DNA of 64,000 nt from contig JAYQIC010000001.1 of the NCBI GenBank assembly GCA_038141425.1, positions 636,761 to 700,760 on the forward strand, given 5' to 3'. The stretch is from UBA7985 sp038141425 (GTDB taxonomy: Bacteria; Pseudomonadota; Alphaproteobacteria; UBA7985). Below are positions 11,849 to 20,866 of this stretch, piece by piece. Below the pieces are notes generated by a model that did no database searches, had not been told where the DNA came from, and saw nothing but the letters and a program-made list of their open reading frames with translations. The first letter of the stretch is position 1. Each line of letters begins with the position of its first letter. The translations under genes and the position numbers were made by a program.

Positions 11849-12607
11849 ATGAACATAACCGCCGAGAACCTGCTGGATTTTTACGCCACGCCGCTGGGGC
11901 AGCGTGCGGGCGAAGCGCTGGGGCAGCGCATCCGGACGTGGTGGCCGGACCTGAGCGGTTTGCGCCTTCTGACCAGCGGCTATGGCCTGCCGCTCGATGC
12001 AGCGCTGATGGCCGGAACGCCGCTGTCGCTCGCCCACGTGGTCCCGGCGCGACTGGCGGCGGTCACCGGCTCGGCACTGTTCCCGCAGACCGGGCGGGCG
12101 CTGGTTACCGACGATACCCTGCTGCCACTGGACAGCGACCTGATCGACCGGGCGATCCTGATCCACCGGCTCGAACACGCCCAGCGGCAGGACCGGACCT
12201 TCCGCGAGGTCTGGCGGGTTCTGCGCCCCGGCGGGCGGCTGATCGTCGTCGTGCCGTCGGCCTTCGGGCTGTGGGCGCGGATGCCCGCCAACCCCTTCGG
12301 CCGGGGCAAGGCCTTTACCGGACTGGCGCTGGCCGCTGTCCTGAACGAACAGCTGTTTAGCCTGGAACGCATGCGAAACGGTCTTTTCTTCCCGCCGCTT
12401 TCGGCGTTGAAATGGGCGAGGCTGCCCACCGGCGGCGTGCTGATCGCCGAAGCACAGAAATTCGCCGGGCCAGCGCAGCTTTTACAGCCGGGCAAGGCTG
12501 CGCTAAACCACCGGCGCAGCGCCGCCCCCGTCAACAAGGTGCTGGACCAGGAGACCCGCCGCCGTGACCACCGAGGAAAACCGGAAGAAGCAGACCGAAG
12601 CCGCTGA
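11849..12607 (+). CDS. Class I SAM-dependent methyltransferase-like protein
   Basis: About 252 residues from ATG 11,849. It has the layout of the methyltransferase type 11 family often found next to gloB in alphaproteobacteria: DFYATPLGQRAGEALGQRI at the N-terminus and the strand FREVWRVLRPGGRLIVVVP. The expected glycine-rich SAM loop is weak (LLTSGYGLPLDAAL), so SAM binding is inferred from the family. The C-terminal ~15 residues overlap the next gene in another frame and may not be the true end. Substrate unknown. Confidence 0.8.
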   Translation: MNITAENLLDFYATPLGQRAGEALGQRIRTWWPDLSGLRLLTSGYGLPLDAALMAGTPLSLAHVVPARLAAVTGSALFPQTGRALVTDDTLLPLDSDLIDRAILIHRLEHAQRQDRTFREVWRVLRPGGRLIVVVPSAFGLWARMPANPFGRGKAFTGLALAAVLNEQLFSLERMRNGLFFPPLSALKWARLPTGGVLIAEAQKFAGPAQLLQPGKAALNHRRSAAPVNKVLDQETRRRDHRGKPEEADRSR

Positions 12608-13349
12608 GCTCGATACCCTGCGCGCTGAAATCGACCGCCTCGACCAGGAACTGGTGGAGCGCATCCACGCGCGCTCCAAGGTTGCCATGGCCATCGGCGA
12701 GGTCAAAAAACGCTATTCCGACAGCCCCGTGTTCCTGCGTCCCGGTCGGGAAGCGTCCATGCTGCGCCGGGCGGCGGAAAAGCACGGTGACCACCCTTTC
12801 CCGGCCAGCTCTCTGCTGCGGATCTGGCGCGAGATTATCCCGGCGGTGACATCGCTCGAAGGCAACCTTTTGCTCGCCATCGAAGAAGACGAAGCCGCCG
12901 TCGCCCGCGAACACGCGCAGGTCCACTACGCCGTATCGCTCGAACGCCAGCACTTCCCCGATCGCGATGCCGTCGCCGCGGCTGTGCTGAGTGGTGAATT
13001 CACCCTCGGCATCATCCGCGCGGACATCAACGACCCGGCGTGGTGGCAGCGCGTCACCGCCCCCGACGCGTCCGGACGACGCCTGCACGTGATCCTGCAG
13101 CTGCCGTTCATCGACGGCCCGGTCGGCGGCATCCCACGCGACAAGGCCTGGGTGCTCGCCGCCTTTGAGCCCGAGACCTCTGGCGCCGATATCAGCCGCG
13201 TCCTCGTGACCACTGACGCCGGGCTGGAAATCCATGAGATTAGCGGTGACGGCAGCGCCGTGCCGGGTTGGGCCGAAGCACAGGGTTACGCGCCCGAGCA
13301 GGTCCATCTCCTTGGCTTCTATCCCGAAGCGGTGCAACTGAAGGCCTGA
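12564..13349 (+). CDS. Chorismate mutase with an uncharacterised C-terminal domain
   Basis: 261 residues, intact. Residues ~14-100 form an AroQ-type chorismate mutase domain (LRAEIDRLDQELVERIHARSKVAMAI, split here only by description; then PGREASMLRR) that converts chorismate to prephenate. Residues ~105-261 form a second domain (ADINDPAWWQRV, LQLPFIDGPVGG) that looks like a degenerate prephenate-dehydratase or regulatory domain without recognisable catalytic motifs. It begins an aro/his run with hisC and tyrA in the same direction, spaced 44 bases from hisC. Confidence 0.85.
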   Translation: MTTEENRKKQTEAAELDTLRAEIDRLDQELVERIHARSKVAMAIGEVKKRYSDSPVFLRPGREASMLRRAAEKHGDHPFPASSLLRIWREIIPAVTSLEGNLLLAIEEDEAAVAREHAQVHYAVSLERQHFPDRDAVAAAVLSGEFTLGIIRADINDPAWWQRVTAPDASGRRLHVILQLPFIDGPVGGIPRDKAWVLAAFEPETSGADISRVLVTTDAGLEIHEISGDGSAVPGWAEAQGYAPEQVHLLGFYPEAVQLKA

Positions 13350-13393
13350 GCCTTCGTGGCCGCAGCCGCGGCACCAATCTGAAAGTTTCCGCC

Positions 13394-14498
13394 ATGTCCT
13401 CTGATTTCGACATCAAAGACAGCATCATGAAGATCCACCCCTACACCCCGGGGGAGAGCAAGATCGACACGAGCTTTCCGCTGCGGCAGCTGGCGGCAAA
13501 CGAAGCGCCCCTGGGCCCCTCGCCCAAGGCGGTCGAAGCGGCGCAGGACTCCCTTGTTACTGCAAACCGTTACCCCGATGGCGGCGCCATGGCGCTGCGG
13601 GCCAAAATCAGCGAGCGCTTCGGCTTTCCGGCTGAAAACCTGATTTGCGGTGCAGGCTCCGACGAGCTGATTTCGCTGATCTGTGCTGCCTTCGCCGATG
13701 ACGGCGCCGAAGTGCTGTACTCCCAGCACGGCTTCCTGATGTACAAAATCTCGGCCCTCGCGGCGGGTGCGACCCCGGTGGCTGCACCGGAAACCGACCT
13801 GCGCATGGACGTTGACAACATGATCGCCGCCCTGACCGACCGCACCCGCGTGGTCTTCGTCGCCAACCCCAACAACCCGACCGGGTCGTACTCGACCGGT
13901 GAAGAGCTGGCGCGGCTGCACGCTGCCCTGCCGCCCTCGACCCTGCTGGTGATCGATGCGGCCTACTCCGAGTACGTCGACGCGGACGACTATTCGGACG
14001 GCTCCGACCTCGTCGCGGCCCACAGCAACGTGATGATGACCCGCACGTTCTCCAAGCTGTTCGGCCTCGCGGCGCTGCGCATCGGCTGGGGCTATGCTTC
14101 GGAAGAAGTGATTGCCATCCTCAACCGGGTCCGTGGCCCTTTCAACGTTTCGGTTCCGGCACAGGCCGCCGCGACTGCAGCGCTGGATGACTGGGACTGG
14201 GCGATGAACGCCAAGGAACTCAACAACCGCCTGCTGCCCGTGGTGATCCAGCGGATCCGGGGCATGGGGCTACAGGTCTACGACTCGGTTGGTAACTTTG
14301 TGCTGATCGATTTTGGCAGCGCCGAGCGCAGCACAGCCGCCGACGCCTACCTGCGATCACAAGGGGTCATCGGCCGCAGCGTCGCCGCATACGGGCTGGC
14401 CAGCTGCCTGCGGATGACCATCGGCACGGAAGCCGGACATGGACTTCATCTTCGGTGCGCTGGAGCGCTTTATCGACAGCGAAGGCGCGGGCGCATGA
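13394..14498 (+). CDS. hisC: Histidinol-phosphate aminotransferase (frame break near C-terminus)
   Basis: PLP enzyme of histidine synthesis; paralogues in this aro context also transaminate aromatic acids. LAANEAPLGPSP at the N-terminus, VANPNNPTG, VIDAAYSEYV and the PLP-lysine segment TFSKLFGLAALRIGW are present. Near 14,431 one extra G shifts the frame; without it the protein ends in a short tail (FGALERFIDSEGAGA) whose TGA at 14,496 overlaps the tyrA ATG at 14,495. This ATGA overlap strongly supports the correction. Corrected length ~367 residues is normal. Confidence 0.95.
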
Positions 14499-15422
14499 AC
14501 GGCGCTGCAACCGCAGGGCCGCTGTTCGATACGGTTGTCATCATCGGCGTCGGGCTGATCGGCTCCTCGCTGGCGCTGAACATCCGGGAGCAAGGATTGG
14601 CCCGGCGCGTTGTCGGTGTGTCCCGCTCGGCGGAAAACCGCGCCAAGATCCTCGAACTCGGGCTGGCTGACAGCGTCACCGACGACGCAGCCGAGGCCGT
14701 GGTCGGGGCAGATTGCGTGCTGCTTTGCACCGCCGTAGGGGCCTATGCCTCGCTGGCCGAGCAGATCGGGCCGCATCTCTCGGCGGGCTGCATCGTCTCC
14801 GACGTCGGCTCCACCAAGGGTTCGGTGATCGCCGATATCAAGCCGCACATGCCCGAGGGCGTGCACTTTCGTTCCGGCCCACCCCATTGCCGGTACCGAG
14901 CAATCGGGGCCAGCGGCGGGCTTTGCGTCGCTGTACAAGGATCGCTGGGTGATCCTCACCCCCCTGCCCGGTGGCGCACGCGAGCCGGTCGAGCGCATCG
15001 CGGCGCTGTGGCGGGCCTGCGGCGCCATGATCGACGAGAGGGATGCCCTGCACCACGACCGGGTGCTGGCCATGACCTCGCACCTGCCGCACCTGATCGC
15101 CTACACCATCGTGGATACCGCGACCCAGCTCGAGGACGACCTCAAGTCCGAGGTGATCAAGTTCTCCGCCTCGGGTTTCCGGGATTTCACCCGGATTGCC
15201 GGGTCCGACCCGACCATGTGGCGCGACGTGTTCCTGAACAACCGCGAGGTTGTGCTCGATCTGCTGCAGCGGTTTCAGGAAGACCTGGTCAACATGCAGC
15301 GGGCGATCCGGCGCGGGGACGGCGACTTCCTGTTCGACCGCTTTACCGAGACCCGCGACATCCGCAGCTCCATTGTTGAGGCGCGGCAGGCGGGGCAGTT
15401 CATCCCGACCGAGGGCGAATAG
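14495..15422 (+). CDS. tyrA: Prephenate/cyclohexadienyl dehydrogenase (one frame break)
   Basis: Oxidative decarboxylation of prephenate or arogenate in tyrosine synthesis. N-terminal Rossmann motif VIIGVGLIGSSLAL, SDVGSTKGSVI, and, after removing one T near 14,869, HPIAGTEQSG with the catalytic His; DERDALHHDRVLAMTSHLPH follows. Corrected length ~308 residues. The start overlaps the hisC stop. Together with the upstream chorismate mutase this makes a compact aromatic amino acid operon. Confidence 0.94.
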
Positions 15423-15444
15423 CGCCAGCTCTGTTTTCTGGCGC

Positions 15445-16587
15445 TCAGCCGTCCTGCTCATCCTCGAAACTGTACGACCGCCCGATGGCGCAGAGCTCGG
15501 CTTGGGTAAAGGGGTAGGACGGTATCGGGCAGCGCAATCGCCGGGATCGGGTCTGACGACACGTCGAGGCGGCCATCCCCGATGTAGAAGGTCGGCGGCA
15601 CGATCATCGACGGCAGCGGTACATAGGACACCCCGGCCCGAAGCTGCGGACAGACCTGCACCATCACCCGGCCATCGGGTCCGAACATCAGCCGGCCCGA
15701 GGCCCGGCCCTGCCACTGTCCCTGCTTGCCGTCGAGCACTTCGAGCAACACGTTGCCGCCGCGCGCGACGAAGAAGCGATGCCGGTAACTGGTCCCCAGC
15801 AGCGGGAACACCGGGTCGATGGTCGCCCGCAGGCGCAGGTGATCCACGGGCCGGTCCAGACCGATCCCCAGCGCGTTGAAGGTAGCATCGGCGCGGGGAA
15901 GGTTGCCAGCAGCTGCTGGTACAGCCCCTGAACCCGCGGATGGTCGGAGGGGGCGAGGTCGAAAAGGTCGGCGCTGACGCTGGCGGGCGCGAACTGGCCC
16001 GGCGCATCGAGATCGGCGGCAACACGGCCCAGATCGACCACGTCATGGTCATTGACGCGGACCAACACAGCCTCACCCCGCGCACTGATACGCGACAGAC
16101 GACCCGTGCGCTCGGACCACAGCGGCTGCACCCCGACACGGACCTCGCCACGGGCGAGCGACAGGGTCATCGGCGGTTGCAACGGGAGGGAGACCAGATG
16201 ACTGCCGCTGAAATCCACCCGCGCGGTGAAGGGCTGAAACAGCTGCCACGACAGGGTGACATCGTCTCCGGCGGACCACCCCAGATCCGGGTGATCCAGC
16301 GCCGCACCTGAGAGCCTTACGCGGTAGCCAAAGGGGAAACCACCAAGGCCAAAGTCGGCAATCCGCAGACCGGGGATCGCTGAGCCACCGCGACCATCAG
16401 CCATGGCGCCAGTGCCTTCGCTCTCATCGAGTTCTTCGGCGAGTAAATCATCGACCAGCGATGTCGGCTCGTCGGCGATCAGGGCCGAAACCTGCGTCCG
16501 GATCAGGCCGTAGCCGATCAGCCAGAGAACCGACCAGATCACCGCCAGCGCGAGCAGCACAAAGACCAACAGCCGCCAGAATCTCAT
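15445..16587 (-). CDS. DUF2125 family membrane-anchored protein (two frame breaks)
   Basis: An N-terminal membrane anchor (FWRLLVFVLLALAVIWSVLW) is followed by a large periplasmic beta-rich domain with FGLGGFPFGYRVRLSGAAL, characteristic of DUF2125 proteins, which sit in this place beside tyrA and ChaC in Rhodospirillales. Function is not established for the family. Frame changes are needed near 15,890 and near 15,505; the second restores FTQAELCAIGRSYSFEDEQDG with a stop at 15,445. Corrected length ~380 residues. It converges on tyrA. Confidence 0.8.
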
Positions 16588-16625
16588 GGTCATCCCTTCA
16601 CAAATCCCCGCCGTTATGCGCATCA

Positions 16626-17285
16626 ATGATGGCAGGAGAAAGCTCAATTTCCAAGGCCAGCGCAGACGTGATCCCTTTCGATCCCTTGCGGGGACCAACC
16701 CCGGCGGGAACCGCCATTCCACGGGTCATCGACCGGCCCGACCACGATTTCTGGGTCTTCGGCTATGGCTCGCTGATCTGGAACCCCGGCTTCGACACGG
16801 TGGAGAGCCGGGCGGTGCGTCTGCACGGCTACCACCGCCGGTTCTGCGTCCGCTCCGTGGTCTATCGCGGCACCCCGGCCGACCCGGGTCTGGTGATGGG
16901 GCTGCGCCCGGGCGGGCAGGTCGCGGGGGTCGCCCACCGGGTGCGCGCGTCCGATGCCGACGCGGTGCTGACCTATCTCGAAGACCGGGAATTGCGCCAC
17001 GAAGGCTACCTGCCGCGCTGGCTCAGGCTGCACCCGGCCGGAGACAACGGCAGCAGCGGTGACGCGATCGAAGCGCTGACCTTCGTCGTGCCCAACGGCT
17101 CGCACTCGCTGGTTGAACTGAGCGATGAAGCCATCGCGGGGGTTCTGGCGCGGTGTAGTGGGGAGAACGGCAGCAACGCCGACTATCTGTTCAACCTCAA
17201 CGCCGGGCTTAAAGCGGTCGGGGTCAACCCTGAGCAGCTGGTCGCGCTCGAATGCCGCGTGCGTGCGCTCATGGACGGCGGCTGA
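16626..17285 (+). CDS. chaC: Gamma-glutamylcyclotransferase, ChaC family
   Basis: About 219 residues. FWVFGYGSLIWNPGFD near residue 40 is the substrate-binding YGSLI motif of the ChaC family, which cleaves glutathione to 5-oxoproline and Cys-Gly. Further conserved segments: YRGTPADPGLVMGL, LTYLEDRELRHEGYLPRWL with the catalytic Glu, and DYLFNLNAGLKAVGV. Two adjacent ATGs (16,626 and 16,629) are possible starts. It diverges from DUF2125 by 38 bases and overlaps the next, convergent gene by 17 bases. Confidence 0.9.
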   Translation: MMAGESSISKASADVIPFDPLRGPTPAGTAIPRVIDRPDHDFWVFGYGSLIWNPGFDTVESRAVRLHGYHRRFCVRSVVYRGTPADPGLVMGLRPGGQVAGVAHRVRASDADAVLTYLEDRELRHEGYLPRWLRLHPAGDNGSSGDAIEALTFVVPNGSHSLVELSDEAIAGVLARCSGENGSNADYLFNLNAGLKAVGVNPEQLVALECRVRALMDGG

Positions 17286-17889
17286 GCGGCATTCCGGACG
17301 ACGGAGCCAATGGGCTTTCCGCGCTATTCGGCGCGTCGAGTAGGCCGTTGAAGTAGGCCAACGCGGCTTCACCAGCCCAGTCGGTATCACCGACAAACCA
17401 GCTGACCACCGCACCCTCGGCGTTGAGAATGGCGGTATAGGGCACCCCGCGCGCGCCCAGCGTGTCGCTGCTGAACGACCGGAACAGCGCGCCGCCGTCA
17501 TCCAGCCCGACTTCGAGGGCGTCGCCCCAACCCTGCTGCTGCCAGAAGCCTCCGATCTGCTCGAAGGAACGATCGAGCGACGCTGCGACGACCCGCAGCC
17601 CCCGTTCACTCAGCGCTTCGTCCAGCGCGATCAGCGTCGGCAGTTCGGCGACGCAGGGCGCGCACCACGTCGCCCAGAAATTCAGCACCGTGACCGGCGC
17701 GCCCGAAAGGGGAACGGCAGACCCGGCCGCGTTCAGCAGCCCGGGGTTGTCTTCGCGCATCATCGGCTCGGGCAGGATCTCCAAGCCGTCGAAGCCCTCG
17801 GCCTCGCGGGCGCGGGCGCAGCGCCAAAGGCTGAGTGCACCAAAGCCGACCGCGACGCAGCACAAAAACAGCTTTTTCGGGTCAGGCAT
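17269..17889 (-). CDS. TlpA-like thioredoxin-fold protein 1
   Basis: 206 residues, intact. N-terminal hydrophobic signal/anchor (LFLCCVAVGFGALSLW), then a thioredoxin-like domain with VLNFWATWCAPCVAELPTL: the WCAPC active site of TlpA/ResA family periplasmic reductases. GVPYTAILNAEG carries the cis-Pro region. Such proteins reduce apocytochrome or copper-site thiols, or act in other disulfide exchange outside the cytoplasm. Its ATG overlaps the stop of the next upstream paralogue, so the two are one transcription unit. Confidence 0.85.
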   Translation of the reverse strand: MPDPKKLFLCCVAVGFGALSLWRCARAREAEGFDGLEILPEPMMREDNPGLLNAAGSAVPLSGAPVTVLNFWATWCAPCVAELPTLIALDEALSERGLRVVAASLDRSFEQIGGFWQQQGWGDALEVGLDDGGALFRSFSSDTLGARGVPYTAILNAEGAVVSWFVGDTDWAGEAALAYFNGLLDAPNSAESPLAPSSGMPLSRRP

Positions 17890-18570
17890 TGTCGATGATC
17901 CACTTCAGCAATTCGACGCCCTCTGGCTTCTCCCACCCCGGCGCGCCAGAGTAGGCAGAGATGTAATTGCCCTGAGGGTCGACCAGCACCGTCGTCGGGG
18001 TGGAGCGAACCCCGTAGTAGGGATGCGCCGGCGCGATCTGGCTGAAGGCAAGGTGGTCCCTGTCCTGCAGGATGTCGAGGTTCCGGATCTGATGCCGGGC
18101 GTAGAACCGCTCGATGTCGCTCAGGCTGTCTTCCTTGAGCGCGATGGCGATGAGGCGGAATTTCGGCCCCTGAAGCTGCGGGCCAGCGCGTCCAGCGCCG
18201 GCACTTCGTAGGCACAGGCCGGCAGCGGGTGCGCCAGAACTGGATCATCGTCACCGCGCCGCCATAGTCGCTGATATTCCGGGCTGTGCCTGTTGGTGTC
18301 GTACCACTCGACGGGAAAGGTATAGCCCTGCGCCTCGACGCTCACCGGTACCGGCTGACCCGGTTGAAACTGCATGTAGTAGGGGGACGCGAACTTCCCG
18401 GCCAGCGGCGGCGATCCCGCGCCCTGTTGCTGGGCCAGCGCCAGCCCCGGGGCGGTCAGCCAGCGCCCGCCCCCAACGCACCCAGCCCCAGCGCACCCAG
18501 CCCCAGCGTAGCAGCGCGCGTGAGCAGGCGGCGGCGGTTTAAACGAGGAGCGTCGGTCAGCGGGGTTCAT
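17882..18570 (-). CDS. TlpA-like thioredoxin-fold protein 2 (several frame breaks)
   Basis: Readable in pieces: a signal region that becomes NRRRLLTRAATLGLG after a one-base correction (twin-arginine-like), then GKFASPYYMQFQPGQPVPV, an active-site region around IQFWRTRC near 18,240, and KEDSLSDIERFYARH, STPTTVLVDPQGNYISAYSG and ending in LLKWIIDNA. The stop at 17,882 overlaps the start of the downstream paralogue. It resembles the next protein closely (FWRTRC, SDIERFYARxxIRxLDI). At least three single-base corrections are needed. Probably an exported thiol-disulfide protein; whether the second cysteine of a CxxC is present depends on the correction. Confidence 0.7.
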
Positions 18571-18598
18571 GGCGAATGCTCTGTTTGCAGTCATGGGA

Positions 18599-19258
18599 TC
18601 AGGCCTGGCTTATGTAGTGGTTCAGCAGGTCGCGTCCAGCCGGTTGCTCCCACCCTGCAACACCGACGTAGGCGCCCAGTACCTGCCCATCAGCACCAAT
18701 CAGCATGGTGGTCGGGGTGGCCTTGGCCTGAAACCGGGGATGCTTTGGCGCGAGAATATCGAAGACGAACGACGTGGTGTCGCGGAAAATCTCAAGGTGA
18801 CGGATGTTCTTGCGTGCGTAGAACCGATCAATGTCGGCGAGGCTGTCTTCGGACAGGGCGATGGGCAGCAGCTCGAACTTCGCGCCCTCCATCTCACCGG
18901 CGAGGCGGTCGAGCGCGGGGACTTCTTCCTGACAGCCGTGGCAGCGGGTCCGCCAGAACTGGACCAGCGTGACCTTGCCCCGGTAGGCAGAGAGGAAGGT
19001 TTCACCGCCGTCACGGTCGTAGAACGCCAGCGGCTGCACCAGCCCACTCTGCAGCCGAACGCGGTCCGGCGCCATCAGCCCCGGCGGCGCCGTCAGGTAG
19101 TCACCCCCGGGCGCAAACTGGCCCGTTCGTGGCGGCTGAGCCTGCGCCCAAGCCGCATTCAGCGGCGAAAGGCTGCCCAGAGCGACGCCCAGACCCGCTG
19201 CCCCCATATGCCTAAGGAGGTTGCGGCGGTGCAGCGAAGCGCTATAGCTGTTGGTCAT
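18599..19258 (-). CDS. TlpA-like thioredoxin-fold protein 3 with twin-arginine-like signal
   Basis: 219 residues, intact from ATG 19,258. The N-terminus HRRNLLRHMGAAGLGVALG resembles a Tat signal (twin Arg followed by a hydrophobic core and AWA cleavage site). The mature part has VQFWRTRCHGCQEEVPALD with a CHGC active site instead of the common CPPC/CAPC, and ATPTTMLIGADGQ around the cis-Pro. Third of three consecutive paralogues read in the same direction. It diverges from argH. Confidence 0.85.
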   Translation of the reverse strand: MTNSYSASLHRRNLLRHMGAAGLGVALGSLSPLNAAWAQAQPPRTGQFAPGGDYLTAPPGLMAPDRVRLQSGLVQPLAFYDRDGGETFLSAYRGKVTLVQFWRTRCHGCQEEVPALDRLAGEMEGAKFELLPIALSEDSLADIDRFYARKNIRHLEIFRDTTSFVFDILAPKHPRFQAKATPTTMLIGADGQVLGAYVGVAGWEQPAGRDLLNHYISQA

Positions 19259-19322
19259 GCAGATTTGTCCAAACCATAGTGTTTCCACGGGCTTGCGGGC
19301 CGCCGACGACGGCACCAACAGC

Positions 19323-20686
19323 ATGTGGGGCGGTCGCTTCACCAGCGGACCCGACGCGGTGATGGAGGCGATCAACGCCTCGATCGACGTCGACCAGCGC
19401 ATGGCGAAGCAGGATATCGACGGCTCGCGCGCCCATGCCCGGATGCTGGCACAGCAGGGGATCATCTCGGAAGCGGACGCGGCAGCCATCGACGACGGCC
19501 TCGCCACGGTATCCGAAGAGATCGCTCAAGGTCTTCTCACATTCCGGCGAGAGCTCGAAGACATCCATATGAACGTCGAGGCTCGGCTGAAGGAAATCGT
19601 CGGCGAACCTGCCGGCCGACTACACACCGGGCGCTCGCGCAATGATCAGGTCGCGACCGATTTCCGGCTCTGGGTCGGGATTCCATCGACCGCGTGGACG
19701 CAGGCCTTGCGGCGCTGATCGGTGGTCTGCTCGACCGGGCCGAGCAAGAAGCCGACACCATCCTGCCTGGCTTTACGCACCTACAGCCTGCTCAACCGGT
19801 CACGCTCGGCCACCATCTGCTGGCCTTCGTTGAGATGTTCAGCCGGGACCGGGGCCGTTTTGCCGACGCGCGCAGGCGCCTGAACGAAAGCCCGCTGGGC
19901 GCGGCGGCGCTGGCCGGGACACCCTACCCGCTGGACCGGGACATGACGGCGCAGGCGCTGGGCTTCGACGGCCCCACGCGCAACTCGCTGGATTCCGTCT
20001 CGGCGCGCGACTTCGCGCTGGAATACCTCGCGGCGGCATCGATCCTTGCCACCCACCTGTCGCGCATGGCCGAGGAAATGGTGGTCTGGTCGTCGGCGGC
20101 TTTCGGCTTCATCAGTTTCAGCGATGCCTGGTCGACCGGCTCGTCGATCATGCCGCAAAAGCGCAACCCGGACGCGGCCGAGCTGCTGCGCGCCAAGGTC
20201 GGGCGGATTTTCGGGGCCTTCACCAGCCTGCTGCTGACCATGAAGGGCCTGCCGCTGGCCTACTCCAAAGACATGCAGGAAGACAAAGAAGTGACCTTCC
20301 TCGCCGCTGACGCGATCGAGCTGTCGCTCGCCGCTGCTGTCGGGCTTGTCGCCGATTTCCAGCCCGACCGCGATGCGATGCGCGCGGCCTGCCTCAAGGG
20401 GCACCTGACCGCGACCGATCTGGCCGACTGGCTGGTGCGGGCGCTGGGCCTGCCCTTCCGGGATGCGCACCACGTCACCGGGACGCTGGTTGCGCTGGCC
20501 GATGAGAAGGGCGCGCGCCTCGATGAGCTGACGCTTGAGGATCTGCAGTCGGTCCACGCCAGCATCACCGCAGACGTGTTCGACGTGCTGAGCGTGGAAG
20601 CCTCGGTCGCGTCCCGGCAGTCCTTCGGCGGCACCGCGCCTGACCGGGTGCGCGAGGCCATCGCCGCCGCGCGGTCGCAGCTGTGA
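19323..20686 (+). CDS. argH: Argininosuccinate lyase (one frame break)
   Basis: Cleaves argininosuccinate to arginine and fumarate, the last step of arginine synthesis. MWGGRFTSGPD at the start, LHTGRSRNDQVATD, FTHLQPAQPVTLGHH and the signature GSSIMPQKRNPDAAEL are present. A single-base change near 19,681 joins the two parts (restoring RDSIDRVDAGLAALI). Start choice: 19,323 gives the usual N-terminus; an ATG at 19,257 is possible but would overlap the divergent TlpA gene. The stop overlaps the following small gene. Corrected length ~454 residues. Confidence 0.95.
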
Positions 20687-20866
20687 CGCGGCCGCTGCGC
20701 GGCTGCTGCTCGCCACCGCTCTGCTCTCCTGCGCGGTGCTGACGGCCTGCGGGCGCAAGGGCGACCCGCGCCCGGTGACGCTGGCGACTGTGACGGTCTT
20801 GCGGCGACCGCACCACCAACTGCCCTACTGAACCCCTTTTCCCAGACCGAGATGACGCTGAGCTGA
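20683..20866 (+). CDS. lptM: LptM-like small lipoprotein (frame breaks)
   Basis: Small gene in the conserved slot between argH and lysA. After a correction near 20,698 the N-terminus reads RLLLATALLSCAVLTACGRKGDP: hydrophobic signal, lipobox LTAC, then the CGRKGDP motif of the LptM/LppL family, which helps mature the LPS translocon LptDE at the outer membrane. A further change near 20,777 gives an end whose TGA at 20,864 overlaps the lysA ATG. Start GTG 20,683 overlaps the argH stop. Position and motif make the call; the C-terminal half is uncertain. Confidence 0.65.

Noticed and set aside
17882..18570. Middle TlpA gene as a true pseudogene
   Set aside because: Its frame breaks are of the same kind as in essential genes, and its stop still overlaps the next start, so it is kept as a gene.
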